NCBI GenBank assembly: GCA_018384055.1
Contig: JAHAZL010000005.1
Coordinates: 1 to 39,675, forward strand
DNA: 39,675 bases
Source: Treponema sp.
GTDB taxonomy: Bacteria > Spirochaetota > Spirochaetia > Treponematales > Treponemataceae
Reading direction: 5' to 3'
A model generated the notes under the pieces. It did no database searches and was not told where the DNA came from. It saw only the letters and a program-made list of their open reading frames with translations. Positions within the stretch are counted from its first letter, which is position 1, and each line of letters begins with the position of its first letter. The position numbers were made by a program, and so were the translations under genes. Below, piece by piece: positions 14,954 through 23,375 of this stretch.

Positions 14954-17577
14954 TTAATCCTCCATGAATTTATTTCCCTGCTTATTGAAAGGACAAGGCA
15001 GTTTGTGTTTTTGTCTTTGTTTACATCAGCAAATACAGGAACGCCTCTACCTGCCAACGGAAATGACATGAGGAGTTCCAGTTCTGGAGTGAATCCGTAA
15101 ATTATGTTGCTGTCTCCGCTTGCGTAGATTCCTTCCGATCCTTCAAATACTTTTGAACAGATGAAAGCTTCTTTTGCTGTGTTTATGTCTGGCAGCTTTA
15201 CGCATGAGAAAGTTCTGTTCAGGTTGAATCTGTATATTACGGCATCTTCAGAAAGTGTATAGAAGGCATTCTTGCCGAATACAACATTTGTTGTGAATAC
15301 TTTTCCTGTTTCGATTGGAAATCCGTCGGCAAGATTCCCGTTTTCAAACAGATAGAATTCACCTTTCTGTGTAAGGAATCCGACTATGACTCTTCCGTCG
15401 ATTTTTGTAATTGCAGGGGAACCAAATCCGATGCCGTCTATAATCATAGGATTGTTTCTGTTTATGCATTCCCTGTCCTTGATAAGGTAAATTTCTCCTT
15501 CAAAACCTCGGCTATAGAGGGCAATGTAATCTTCGCTTACTGAAGGACGGCTTTTGATGTTAAGGTCTGGGCCTATGTAAACTTCTTCCGAGTTGCCGTT
15601 GCTGTCTACAAAAAGAATGCTCCCGTCTTTTGTAGGTACTACATAGGATTCCTTGTATACGGCTCCGCCTGCTGTAAATGCAGTGTCCGTATGGAATTCC
15701 TTGCTCTTCTTAAGGTCTTTGTCCAGAAGATAAACGTCTCCGTTTTCTGTGCTTACCCAAAGCCTGTTGTTCTTTCCTGCTTTTCCCTGTGCCGAAGCAA
15801 TGTATATTTTCCCGTTGAAATCATTTGCTTCTTTCACGTCCAGAGAATTGAGGTTAAGGCATTTAAGTTTTGTGTCATCTTCTATCCAGTAAAGGTTTTC
15901 AGGATCTTCATCTATATCCGCTATGAGGTTGTAGTCGCTGATTTTTCCTGTAGCCTTAGGAAAGCCTGCAAGCATGTGTGAATCATCCTGATTAACTGCA
16001 TTTGCATAAAGGCTTGCCTGAATTGAGTCTTCCGTGATTTCAACGTCAAAACGTCCGATTCCATAGAGTTTGAGTATTTTTGCAGAAAGAGATGCGTTGT
16101 CCAGGAAGAAAGGCATGCTTCTATTCAAGTTGTAATAGAGTTCAAGGCTTGTGTTTGGGTTTGAGTAGGCTGAAACATTTCTCCAGTTGGCATTTCTTGA
16201 AATTATGTAGTTCTTGTTGATGTGGGTAAAAACGGAAGAAAGATTCTGCGGTGACATGGAAAAATACATGTATCCGTTGCTTACAAGGTAGAAAGGTCTT
16301 GGAAGATTGATGTTGAACATTGAAAGGAGTCCTGAAATGAATCCTGGCAGTTCAAGGCATGGAAGCCTCATTCCGTTTACGATTAAACTTGTGTTTGTAT
16401 TTATAAGAATTGAATCGTCAAGCTTGTCGAATACTTCTGCGCGTTTTGCTTCGTCCTTGATCTGAACGGCAAATACAGGGTCACTGGAACCTTCTATTCC
16501 AAAGGCGGCAATTTCATTTCCAGTCCATGAGAATAAAAGTTCTTCCAAAGTAAGGGAAAAGAAACTTTTGCATAAACTGTCTGCTTTTTTCCATGTGCCT
16601 TCAATGTCGGTTGTTTTCTGAATCATAGGGAAAAAAGAAGTTTTCATCTGCTCCAGGGATGCAAGGTTAATTAATGTGTAATACTGGGTGTCGCTTGTAA
16701 GAAAAGCTGGAAGCCTTGGTTTTGTAGACTTGAATTTTAGGATTTCAGAAAGGTTTGTCGTGCATTCTGATTTGTTCACGGGAACATTCAGGTTAATATG
16801 AATGATATCATTTGTGATGCTGAAAGTGATTGAAGACAGGTTGTCCTTGCCCAATATCTTTTCTGCCTGTTCGCCGTAGAAGTTTTCAAATGATTTCATT
16901 CTGGCAATCTTCATTGAAGGGGCAAGAATTTTCAGCGTATTGATTTTTTCTCCTTCGATTTCCTTGTGCTCTGATTCTGTAACAATGCGGTCGGTAAAAA
17001 TCTGTTCTGAAATGTCGAAAAGTTTTCTAGATGATGTAATCATCACGATGTTTTTGTAAGGCTTGGCATAGATGGTTGTTTCACCTGTTTTGTATTCGAA
17101 ATGTCCATCGCCCCATGTAAGGTTTTTTACTTTCAGAAATCCCGCTGCAAAAGAAGAAAGCCTTGTGGTACATGAAAGCCATCCAAGGTCGATTACAGCG
17201 ACAAAACCGGTGTCATTTTCTTCAATATAAATGGCCGTATCGATTCTTCTGTCAACGATTTTTGCAACAAGTGGACTTGCATTGTTGATGAAAGTTCTTG
17301 CCTGCATGTAAGGTCCTCTTACTGCCGAAAGGGAAGGTTCTGACAAAACAGTTTCTGCTGCCTTAAGTCCTATAAGAGGTTCAACGGCCGAGTAAGCCCT
17401 GTCTGTGTGTATTATTGCCGAGTAGTTTTCGGGAATAAATTTTAGGGGAGAAATTCTGTTGAAGGTTGAATATGCAATCCATGCTCCAACTGTCACAATT
17501 AGGATAGATAAAAAAATTAAAATTCCAAAGAATATTCTCAATGGGAGCGGCTTTCTTTTATTTACGATTTTTTCCAT
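14950..17577 (-). CDS. Large membrane-anchored protein with C-terminal beta-propeller
   Basis: 875 residues. A basic N-terminus is followed by one membrane helix (about 15-37, IFFGILIFLSILIVTVGAWI), with no cleavage site, so most of the protein lies in the periplasm. Residues about 40-540 form an unrecognised region beginning FIPENYSAIIHTDRAYS, loosely like DUF3352-type proteins. The last 300 residues show repeated blades (NRLWVSTENGDVYLLDKDL, KDGSILFVDSNG, GEFYLFENGNLADGFP) typical of PQQ/WD-like propellers. It overlaps the downstream lipoprotein gene by 4 nt. An extended -10 lies 8 nt before the ATG with no Shine-Dalgarno, so the mRNA may be leaderless. The layout resembles scaffolds with BamB-like propellers, but no function is assigned. 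Confidence 0.75.
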   Translation of the reverse strand: MEKIVNKRKPLPLRIFFGILIFLSILIVTVGAWIAYSTFNRISPLKFIPENYSAIIHTDRAYSAVEPLIGLKAAETVLSEPSLSAVRGPYMQARTFINNASPLVAKIVDRRIDTAIYIEENDTGFVAVIDLGWLSCTTRLSSFAAGFLKVKNLTWGDGHFEYKTGETTIYAKPYKNIVMITSSRKLFDISEQIFTDRIVTESEHKEIEGEKINTLKILAPSMKIARMKSFENFYGEQAEKILGKDNLSSITFSITNDIIHINLNVPVNKSECTTNLSEILKFKSTKPRLPAFLTSDTQYYTLINLASLEQMKTSFFPMIQKTTDIEGTWKKADSLCKSFFSLTLEELLFSWTGNEIAAFGIEGSSDPVFAVQIKDEAKRAEVFDKLDDSILINTNTSLIVNGMRLPCLELPGFISGLLSMFNINLPRPFYLVSNGYMYFSMSPQNLSSVFTHINKNYIISRNANWRNVSAYSNPNTSLELYYNLNRSMPFFLDNASLSAKILKLYGIGRFDVEITEDSIQASLYANAVNQDDSHMLAGFPKATGKISDYNLIADIDEDPENLYWIEDDTKLKCLNLNSLDVKEANDFNGKIYIASAQGKAGKNNRLWVSTENGDVYLLDKDLKKSKEFHTDTAFTAGGAVYKESYVVPTKDGSILFVDSNGNSEEVYIGPDLNIKSRPSVSEDYIALYSRGFEGEIYLIKDRECINRNNPMIIDGIGFGSPAITKIDGRVIVGFLTQKGEFYLFENGNLADGFPIETGKVFTTNVVFGKNAFYTLSEDAVIYRFNLNRTFSCVKLPDINTAKEAFICSKVFEGSEGIYASGDSNIIYGFTPELELLMSFPLAGRGVPVFADVNKDKNTNCLVLSISREINSWRIK

Positions 17578-17585
17578 AGCAACAA

Positions 17586-17594
17586 ATTATAGCA
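17586..17594 (-). promoter_or_regulatory. Extended -10 promoter of the envelope operon (leaderless layout)
   Basis: On the minus strand TGCTATAAT ends 8 nt upstream of the ATG at 17577. The expected transcription start is within about 2 nt of the start codon, and there is no Shine-Dalgarno sequence. Confidence 0.6.
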
Positions 17595-17606
17595 TTATTC
17601 CTCTAA

Positions 17607-17635
17607 TTGTTAAATTGTCTGCAAAAGTATAGAAT
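17607..17635 (+). promoter_or_regulatory. murE promoter (leaderless layout)
   Basis: TTGTTA (17607-17612), a 17-bp spacer and TAGAAT (17630-17635). The ATG at 17643 lies 7 nt after the -10 box, so transcription should start at or next to it. This overrides the in-frame alternatives TTG 17607 and ATG 17634, which lie inside the promoter. Confidence 0.6.
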
Positions 17636-17642
17636 GTTTGAT

Positions 17643-19274
17643 ATGAAAAAGTTTTTGTCTGAGTTTGTAGGCTCAATCGAATATAAAAATGTTTCTGGAA
17701 CGGATCTTTCCAAGATTGAAGTTGATTCCCTTGTTTTTGACAGCCGGGCAGTAAAAGCAGGTTCCCTTTTCTTTGCATTGCCTGGAACCCATACCACAGG
17801 AAACAGGTTCATTGCCAGTGCCATTAAGAACGGAGCTGTTGCTGTCGTTTATGAAGGCGAAATCACTGATGATGAAAATAAATCCATAGAAGAATCAATG
17901 GCCGGTCGTGAAGTTGCTTTCCTTAAGGTGAAATCCAGCCGCTTTGCCATGTCTCCCATGTCTGCCTGTTTCTACGATTATCCTTCAAAGAAACTGGTTG
18001 TCTACGGTGTTACGGGGACAGAAGGAAAAAGTTCTACAGTTGCCTTCATCTGGCAGTTGCTTCGCCTTTCAGGTTTTAAGGCAGGCTTCATTTCTACAGT
18101 TCAGTATTCCCTCGGCGGGGAAGCCATTGCCAACCCTGAACATCAGACAACTCCTGAAGCTACAATCGTTCAGCGTGAACTTTACGAGATGCTTGAAAAC
18201 GGCTGTACCCATGCAGTTGTTGAAAGTTCAAGCCATGGTTTGAGCGAAAAGACAAATCGCCTTGGTGATGTTCTTTTTGACTGCGGTGCCTTCATGAATG
18301 TTACATTGGAGCACCTTGAATTCCACGGAACATACGAACAGTACAAGAGTGACAAGGCAAACCTTTTCAGGACCCTGGACAAGCATGAACACAGGAAATC
18401 CATTGCAGGAAAAGAAACTGTTGTTCCTGCTGTGGGCATCGTAAATCTTGAAGATCCAGCGGCAGTCTATTTTGCTGACTGTACGGCAAACAAGGTTATT
18501 GGCTTTACAACTGAAGGTAAAGCTGGTAAACATGCCGTAGAAAGCGGTGCTGTTGAATTGCCTGCCGTTCCTTCAGGCATACCTGTGGTTTCTGCAAAGA
18601 ACATTGTTTCTACAAGCACAGGAATTTCTTTTGACCTGACTGTTGGCGGAAAATCTGTTTCCGTTAAGGCTCCTGTTCCCGGTGCTTTCAATGCCTACAA
18701 CATTATGACTGCAATTATTTCTGTAAACGAAACTACAGGAAAATCAATAGAAGAACTTGCGGCAGCCTGCCAGAAGCTTGAAAGCGTAAAGGGAAGAATG
18801 ACTGTTGTTGATGAAGGTCAGCCATTTGAAGTAATCGTTGACTATGCTCATACTCCATCAAGTTTTGAAACCATATTCCCTCCTGTAAAGAACCGATGCA
18901 AGGGAAAAATAATCAGCGTCTTTGGTTCGGGCGGTGAGCGTGATACTAAAAAGAGACCTTTGCAGGGAAAAATTGCCGCAGAATACTGCGACTATGTTAT
19001 TCTTGCAAACGAAGATCCTAGAGGCGAAGATGAAATGGCGCTCCTAAGGGATATTGCCGCAGGTTCCATTGAAGGTGGAAAAGTTGAAGGCAAGGATTTG
19101 TTCCTTATTCCGGACAGACCAACTGCCATCAGAAAAGCCTTTACCCTTGCAGGGAAAGACGACATAGTTCTTCTTCTTGGAAAAAGCCACGAAAATTCAA
19201 TCATATTTAAAGACCATATAATGCCTTACGATGAAATCAGCGAGGCAAAAAAAGCATTGGGAGAATTAAAATGA
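17643..19274 (+). CDS. murE: UDP-N-acetylmuramyl-tripeptide synthetase (diamino acid-adding enzyme)
   Basis: A Mur ligase that adds the third residue to UDP-MurNAc-L-Ala-D-Glu. The ATP loop TGTEGKSST, NPEHQTTPEA, the ESSSHGL motif and DYAHTPSSFE identify MurE. The specificity loop reads EDPRGED (about residues 457-463) instead of DNPRxED of meso-DAP enzymes. It is closest to the DDPRGE motif of Thermotoga MurE, which adds lysine, and fits the ornithine found in treponemal peptidoglycan. With the start at 17643 the product has 543 residues, somewhat longer than the usual 490-510. The stop overlaps the ddl start by 4 nt. First gene of murE-ddl-murD-luxS. Confidence 0.93.
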   Translation: MKKFLSEFVGSIEYKNVSGTDLSKIEVDSLVFDSRAVKAGSLFFALPGTHTTGNRFIASAIKNGAVAVVYEGEITDDENKSIEESMAGREVAFLKVKSSRFAMSPMSACFYDYPSKKLVVYGVTGTEGKSSTVAFIWQLLRLSGFKAGFISTVQYSLGGEAIANPEHQTTPEATIVQRELYEMLENGCTHAVVESSSHGLSEKTNRLGDVLFDCGAFMNVTLEHLEFHGTYEQYKSDKANLFRTLDKHEHRKSIAGKETVVPAVGIVNLEDPAAVYFADCTANKVIGFTTEGKAGKHAVESGAVELPAVPSGIPVVSAKNIVSTSTGISFDLTVGGKSVSVKAPVPGAFNAYNIMTAIISVNETTGKSIEELAAACQKLESVKGRMTVVDEGQPFEVIVDYAHTPSSFETIFPPVKNRCKGKIISVFGSGGERDTKKRPLQGKIAAEYCDYVILANEDPRGEDEMALLRDIAAGSIEGGKVEGKDLFLIPDRPTAIRKAFTLAGKDDIVLLLGKSHENSIIFKDHIMPYDEISEAKKALGELK

Positions 19275-20404
19275 AAGTAACATTGATGTATGGCGGACGC
19301 TCCGGTGAACACGAGATTTCACTTCTTTCCTGCGCATCGGTTCTTAGAAATATTTCCGACAATCATGAAATCACTTTGATTTCCGTAAGCAAGGACGGCA
19401 AGTGGTATCTTGAAGATACATCCGTAATTGCAGAACTCAAGGCAAATCCAGAAGCAAAGCTTTCCGTTCATGCTGATGAATCAAAGCGCGTTAATGTGAT
19501 TCCTGGCGGTGGAACTGCTGCAGCCTTTACCTGCGGCGGAAAAACAATCGCGGCCGATGTGGTGTTCTTTGTAATGCACGGAACCTACAGTGAAGACGGA
19601 ACCCTTCAAGGGCTTTTTGAAATGGTTGGCGTTCCTTATGTTGGCTGTGGAGTCATGTCATCTGCCGTTACAATGGACAAGGTTACGACAAAAATCATCT
19701 GGGAAAAGGCAGGCCTTCCTGTTGTTCCATACATGTGCCTTACTAAGGCAGACATCAATAATTCTGCTGAATATGACAAACTTGTGGCAAAGGCAATTGA
19801 TACCCTTAAGTTCCCTCTCTTCGTAAAGCCTTGTTCAGCAGGTTCAAGCGACGGTGCATCAAAGGCTTCTAATCCAAAGGAACTCTCATTTGCGCTCATG
19901 GAAGCCTTCAGCTGGGACAACAAGGTCCTCATTGAAAAGGCAATCAATGCCCGTGAAGTTGAATGTTCGGTAACGGGAAACAGCATAACTGCCGATGCAA
20001 ATGTTCCGTGTTCAATCCTTAAGGCTTATGGTCCTGGAGAAATTATTCCAAAGCATGAATTCTACGACTACGATGCAAAGTACAATGATCCTGATGGAGC
20101 AGAACTTAAGATTCCTGCCCTGCTTGACAATGACAAGCTTGAATACATTCGCGAAACTGCAAAAAAAGCTTATGCTGCCGTAAGTGCCAGCGGTCTTTCT
20201 CGCGTAGACTTTTTCATTGATCGCGACGACGGTTCAATCTACCTTAATGAAATCAATACAATTCCTGGATTTACAAGCATCAGCATGTTCCCGAAAATGT
20301 GCGAAAGCGCAGGGCTTAAATATTCAGATTTGATTGATTATCTTTTTGACGAAGCAGTAGCAGAATACAACGCAAAGAATCAGCTTTGCACTACAAGAGT
20401 TTGA
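19271..20404 (+). CDS. ddl: D-alanine-D-alanine ligase
   Basis: Forms the D-Ala-D-Ala dipeptide used by MurF. An ATP-grasp enzyme of 377 residues with GGRSGEHEISLLS near the N-terminus, HGTYSEDGTLQGLFEM (a variant of HGxxGEDG), FVKPCSAGSSDGASK in the ATP site, the omega-loop YDYDAKY with the Lys-Tyr pair typical of D-Ala-D-Ala rather than D-Ala-D-Lac ligases, and LNEINTIPGFTSISMFPK with the metal-binding Asn. The ATP-site loop is a variant of the usual GSSVGVSK. GGGAGA lies upstream within murE. The 4-nt overlap with murE and one-base gap to murD show tight operon packing. Confidence 0.95.
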   Translation: MKVTLMYGGRSGEHEISLLSCASVLRNISDNHEITLISVSKDGKWYLEDTSVIAELKANPEAKLSVHADESKRVNVIPGGGTAAAFTCGGKTIAADVVFFVMHGTYSEDGTLQGLFEMVGVPYVGCGVMSSAVTMDKVTTKIIWEKAGLPVVPYMCLTKADINNSAEYDKLVAKAIDTLKFPLFVKPCSAGSSDGASKASNPKELSFALMEAFSWDNKVLIEKAINAREVECSVTGNSITADANVPCSILKAYGPGEIIPKHEFYDYDAKYNDPDGAELKIPALLDNDKLEYIRETAKKAYAAVSASGLSRVDFFIDRDDGSIYLNEINTIPGFTSISMFPKMCESAGLKYSDLIDYLFDEAVAEYNAKNQLCTTRV

Positions 20405-20405
20405 T

Positions 20406-22007
20406 ATGACACCACATGTTTACCCTGAAGGCTGTGCCTTTAACACACTTGAAGATATCCGCGGAAAAAAAGTTACCGTCATGGGACTTGGTCTCAACGG
20501 TGGTGGAGAAGCCTGCGTAAGGTTTTTCCTTCAGCACGGTGCCTGTGTTACCGTAACTGACATGAAAACTGCAGAGCAGTTGGCTCCTACGATCAATTCC
20601 ATTGGTACAGATCCTTCTTTGGATTTGTCTCGCCTCCGTTACGTTCTTGGCGAACACAAGATTGAAGACTTTGAAAACGCAGACTGTGTAATCAAGAATC
20701 CTGGCGTAAAGATTCAGGGAAACAAATACCTTGCCGCAGCAAAGGCCATTGAAACAGACATCAGTATCTTCCTTCATTTTACAAAAGCACCGATTATTGC
20801 AGTGACTGGAAGCAAGGGAAAGTCAAGTACAGTAAGTGCCCTTTCCTATGCCTTGAATCAGGCTGGTTTCAAGTGCTTTCTTGGCGGAAACATTACTGTA
20901 AGCCCGCTTACTTTTCTTTCAAAGACTGACGGTACAACACCAGTAGTTCTTGAGCTTTCAAGCTGGCAGCTGGCAGACCTTCGCGGAAGAAAAGCCCTCA
21001 AGCCAAAGATTGCAATCATTACTAAAATTGTTCCTGACCATCAGAACTGGTACGGTGATATGGACAGTTATGTAGATGACAAGAAGCTTATCTATGCAGA
21101 TCAGGATGAAAAGGATTTTACAATCCTTGATTTTGATGATGATGACTATCTTAGGGACTGTGCAAATCCAAAAACTGGTTGCCGCTGCTGGGGAGATCTT
21201 TTTGCAAGCGAAACCAAAGGTCGTGTGCTCCGCTACAGCAAGAATGAACTTCCTGCAGATGTTGCCGGAGTTTTCCAGAAGAATGAAAGCCGCGAATTTA
21301 CAGCAGGCTATGCAAGGCTTCCTACGGATTTGATGAGTGCTCATGCCCGCAACAAATGTCTTCAGGTAGAGCAGATTATGGGCAGACTTCAGGTTCCCGG
21401 AAATCACATGAAGATTAATGTTCTCAATGCAGGTCTTGCCCTTTACCTTATGGGAGTTGCTGCAGAACAGGCCGTGAACATTCTTGGTGAATGGAAGGGA
21501 ATTACTCATCGCCTTGAAAAATTTCACGAATGGGAAAGTCCTGTTGATGGCAGGAAGGTATCTTTCTTTAATGACAGCTGTGCAACTGTACCGGAAGCGG
21601 CAGCCGCTGCAAGCCAATCCTTTGAACAGAAGGTAATCCTTATTACAGGTGGAACTGACAAGGGACTTGATTTCCTGCCTCTCGCTAAATGCCTTAATAT
21701 GGAAGATGGTTCCCATTACAAGCCTTTTGAAATCTATCTCCTTGCAGGAACTGGAACAGATAAACTCATACCTCTTTTGAAGGAACGCAATGTCAATTAC
21801 TACGGTCCTTTTGATTCCCTTTCGATTCTTCTTGGAATGGTTAAGACAAATCTTATTTCTGAAACTTCTTCAAAAGTTTATGGAAGGCCTGTGAAGGGCA
21901 ACAGCCTCCCTGTTGTATTCAGTCCAGGTGCTACTTCTTTCGGAATGTTTACAAATGAATTTGACCGTGGAAATAAATTCAAGTCTATGGTAAAGGAGAT
22001 TTTCTAA
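20406..22007 (+). CDS. murD: UDP-N-acetylmuramoyl-L-alanine:D-glutamate ligase
   Basis: Adds D-Glu to UDP-MurNAc-L-Ala. Motifs are the Rossmann segment VTVMGLGLNGGGEA, IKNPGVKI, the ATP loop VTGSKGKSSTVSAL, LELSSWQL, the HRLEKF region and FNDSCATVPEA, plus the C-terminal FSPGATSFGMFTNEFDRGNK, all diagnostic for MurD. At 533 residues it is longer than the usual 440-460. The extra length seems to lie in the central domain around residues 215-310 (including CRCWGDLFASETKG), a lineage-specific insertion. It starts one base after the ddl stop, and its 3' end carries the AAGGAG ribosome binding site of luxS. Confidence 0.95.
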   Translation: MTPHVYPEGCAFNTLEDIRGKKVTVMGLGLNGGGEACVRFFLQHGACVTVTDMKTAEQLAPTINSIGTDPSLDLSRLRYVLGEHKIEDFENADCVIKNPGVKIQGNKYLAAAKAIETDISIFLHFTKAPIIAVTGSKGKSSTVSALSYALNQAGFKCFLGGNITVSPLTFLSKTDGTTPVVLELSSWQLADLRGRKALKPKIAIITKIVPDHQNWYGDMDSYVDDKKLIYADQDEKDFTILDFDDDDYLRDCANPKTGCRCWGDLFASETKGRVLRYSKNELPADVAGVFQKNESREFTAGYARLPTDLMSAHARNKCLQVEQIMGRLQVPGNHMKINVLNAGLALYLMGVAAEQAVNILGEWKGITHRLEKFHEWESPVDGRKVSFFNDSCATVPEAAAAASQSFEQKVILITGGTDKGLDFLPLAKCLNMEDGSHYKPFEIYLLAGTGTDKLIPLLKERNVNYYGPFDSLSILLGMVKTNLISETSSKVYGRPVKGNSLPVVFSPGATSFGMFTNEFDRGNKFKSMVKEIF

Positions 22008-22487
22008 ATGGATAAAATTGCAAGTTTTACAATCGACCACATCAAGCTTGAACCAGGCCTTTATGTTTCCCGCATCGACAAGTTTGGTGATGCATTCATT
22101 ACAACTTTTGATATTCGCATAACATCGCCAAATGATGAACCTGTTCTCAATACAGCTGAACTTCATACTATCGAACACCTTTGTGCAACCTTTGCACGCA
22201 ATGACAGGGAATGGGCAGAAAGAATCGTTTACTTTGGTCCAATGGGATGCAGAACCGGTTGCTACCTTCTTGTTGAAGGAAAACTTTCCAGCAAGGAAAT
22301 GGTTCCATTCATGACAAAGATGTTTGAATTTGTCCGTGATTTTGAAGGAGACATTCCTGGTGCAAAGCCGGAAGAATGCGGCAACTATCTTGACCAGAAT
22401 CTTCCCATGGCAAAGTATGTTGCAAGGCGCTACCTTGAAAACACTCTCTACAACATTGACGATGCACATCTGAATTATCCTGCATGA
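22008..22487 (+). CDS. luxS: S-ribosylhomocysteine lyase (autoinducer-2 synthase)
   Basis: LuxS cleaves S-ribosylhomocysteine to homocysteine and DPD, the precursor of AI-2, as part of the activated methyl cycle. The metal ligands are H53 and H57 in HTIEHL and C124 in EECGNYLDQNLP; the catalytic residues E56 and C81 (GPMGCRTGCYL) are present. Length (159 residues) is normal. The gene begins at the base after the murD stop, and AAGGAG sits inside murD, so it is translated from the murein operon. A strong terminator follows. The partner nucleosidase (Pfs) is not in this window. The linkage of luxS to mur genes is unusual. Confidence 0.97.
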   Translation: MDKIASFTIDHIKLEPGLYVSRIDKFGDAFITTFDIRITSPNDEPVLNTAELHTIEHLCATFARNDREWAERIVYFGPMGCRTGCYLLVEGKLSSKEMVPFMTKMFEFVRDFEGDIPGAKPEECGNYLDQNLPMAKYVARRYLENTLYNIDDAHLNYPA

Positions 22488-22496
22488 TGCAGAATG

Positions 22497-22525
22497 ACTC
22501 CGGATGATTTTCCGGAGTTTATTTT
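22497..22525 (+). terminator. Rho-independent terminator after luxS
   Basis: ACTCCGGA, a 6-nt loop, TCCGGAGT and then TTATTTTG: an 8-bp GC-rich stem followed by a T-rich tract, ten bases after the luxS stop. It overlaps the last bases of the convergent thioesterase gene. Confidence 0.85.
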
Positions 22526-22947
22526 GTTTCCCCTGTGTCTTCTTCAAGGGCCTTCTGCATGAGTTCATCGTATGGATCTGCGGCTCGCTTGAAGTTGTAT
22601 AGTTTCCCGTCCTTAAGGAAGCAGTGGCGTGATTTTGCAGTTACGCACAGTGCACCCGTCTTTTTGTTTTTCATTACATATCCGATTTCAAGTTTTAGGC
22701 CGTTGTATCCCAGAACCTTTACTTCGATTTCAAGAATGTCTGCAAATTCCGTAGGGGTTTTGTATTCGATGTCAAGGCCTACTACTGGTGAACCGATTCC
22801 CTTTCGTTCAACTTCATCAAAGGGCATTCCGATTTCTTCCAGATACTGAACTCTGGCTTCTTCCATAAACTTGATGTAGTTAGAGTGATGGGTGATGCCC
22901 ATTTTGTCTGTTTCGTGGTAATTGATTTTTCTTGTGTAAACTATCAT
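22519..22947 (-). CDS. Acyl-CoA thioesterase, hotdog fold (YbgC/4HBT family)
   Basis: 142 residues. The N-terminal IVYTRKINYHETDKMGITHHSN matches the YbgC/4-hydroxybenzoyl-CoA thioesterase signature, with the catalytic Asp in ETDKMG and the following HHSNY. The middle FMEEARVQYLEEIG is the hotdog helix. These enzymes hydrolyse short acyl-CoA or acyl-ACP thioesters; the substrate here is unknown. No Tol-Pal genes are adjacent, unlike the classical ybgC locus. The gene is monocistronic, converging on luxS. Confidence 0.85.
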   Translation of the reverse strand: MIVYTRKINYHETDKMGITHHSNYIKFMEEARVQYLEEIGMPFDEVERKGIGSPVVGLDIEYKTPTEFADILEIEVKVLGYNGLKLEIGYVMKNKKTGALCVTAKSRHCFLKDGKLYNFKRAADPYDELMQKALEEDTGETK

Positions 22948-23037
22948 GTAAATATTTTACTTTTTTTTACCCACAATCATCAAGTGATAAGGGGTAAATG
23001 ATACCTTATAAACATCAAATGATAGTGAGGTATCTGT

Positions 23038-23199
23038 ATGTTGTATTATGTTTTTTATACAATCGCCGCCGTTAATTTTGCTGCTTTCCTTGTTTCCCTT
23101 ATCATGTATACAAGGGAGTCCATCAAGTGTGCAAATTACCGCAGACTTGAAGAATATATCCGTGACCTGGAAATTGAAAATTTGAAACAGGCTGGCTGA
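23038..23199 (+). CDS. Small single-span membrane protein (53 residues), hypothetical
   Basis: A short ORF beginning MLYYVFYTIAAVNFAAFLVS, one N-terminal membrane helix, followed by a charged helical tail (YRRLEEYIRDLEIENLKQAG) that could form a coiled coil. GTGAGG (23024-23029), 8 nt before the ATG, is a suitable ribosome binding site. Codon choice resembles the surrounding genes. It lies between the divergent thioesterase gene and a MITE-like repeat that begins 20 nt after the stop. The hydrophobic-then-amphipathic design makes a chance ORF less likely. No family was recognised. Confidence 0.55.
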   Translation: MLYYVFYTIAAVNFAAFLVSLIMYTRESIKCANYRRLEEYIRDLEIENLKQAG

Positions 23200-23219
23200 A
23201 GTTCTGAAGAAAAATAAAA

Positions 23220-23345
23220 AAAGGGGCTTTCCAATAAGTTCAAAAGTGTCATTTCGGTCTTGACCCGAAAATCCATTTAATTGCAATGCAAGAGATTGCC
23301 GTGTCGAGCACGGCAATGACTCATACTTATTGGTCATCCCCTTTT
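23220..23345. mobile_element. MITE-like element, long copy with two hairpins
   Basis: About 126 bp bounded by imperfect 20-bp inverted repeats (left AAAGGGGCTTTCCAATAAGT; right end read inverted AAAGGGGATGACCAATAAGT, 17 of 20 identical). Inside are two hairpin units, ATTTCGG...CCGAAAAT (from 23249) and ATTGCCGTG-TCGAG-CACGGCAAT (23295-23317). The reverse complement of 30565-30665 is nearly the same sequence but lacks 24 bp spanning most of the first hairpin. There is no coding capacity. The hairpins may also stop converging transcription from the small ORF and purA. Confidence 0.75.
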
Positions 23346-23375
23346 ATAAAGGCAATGGAAATATAAACTAAGTTT

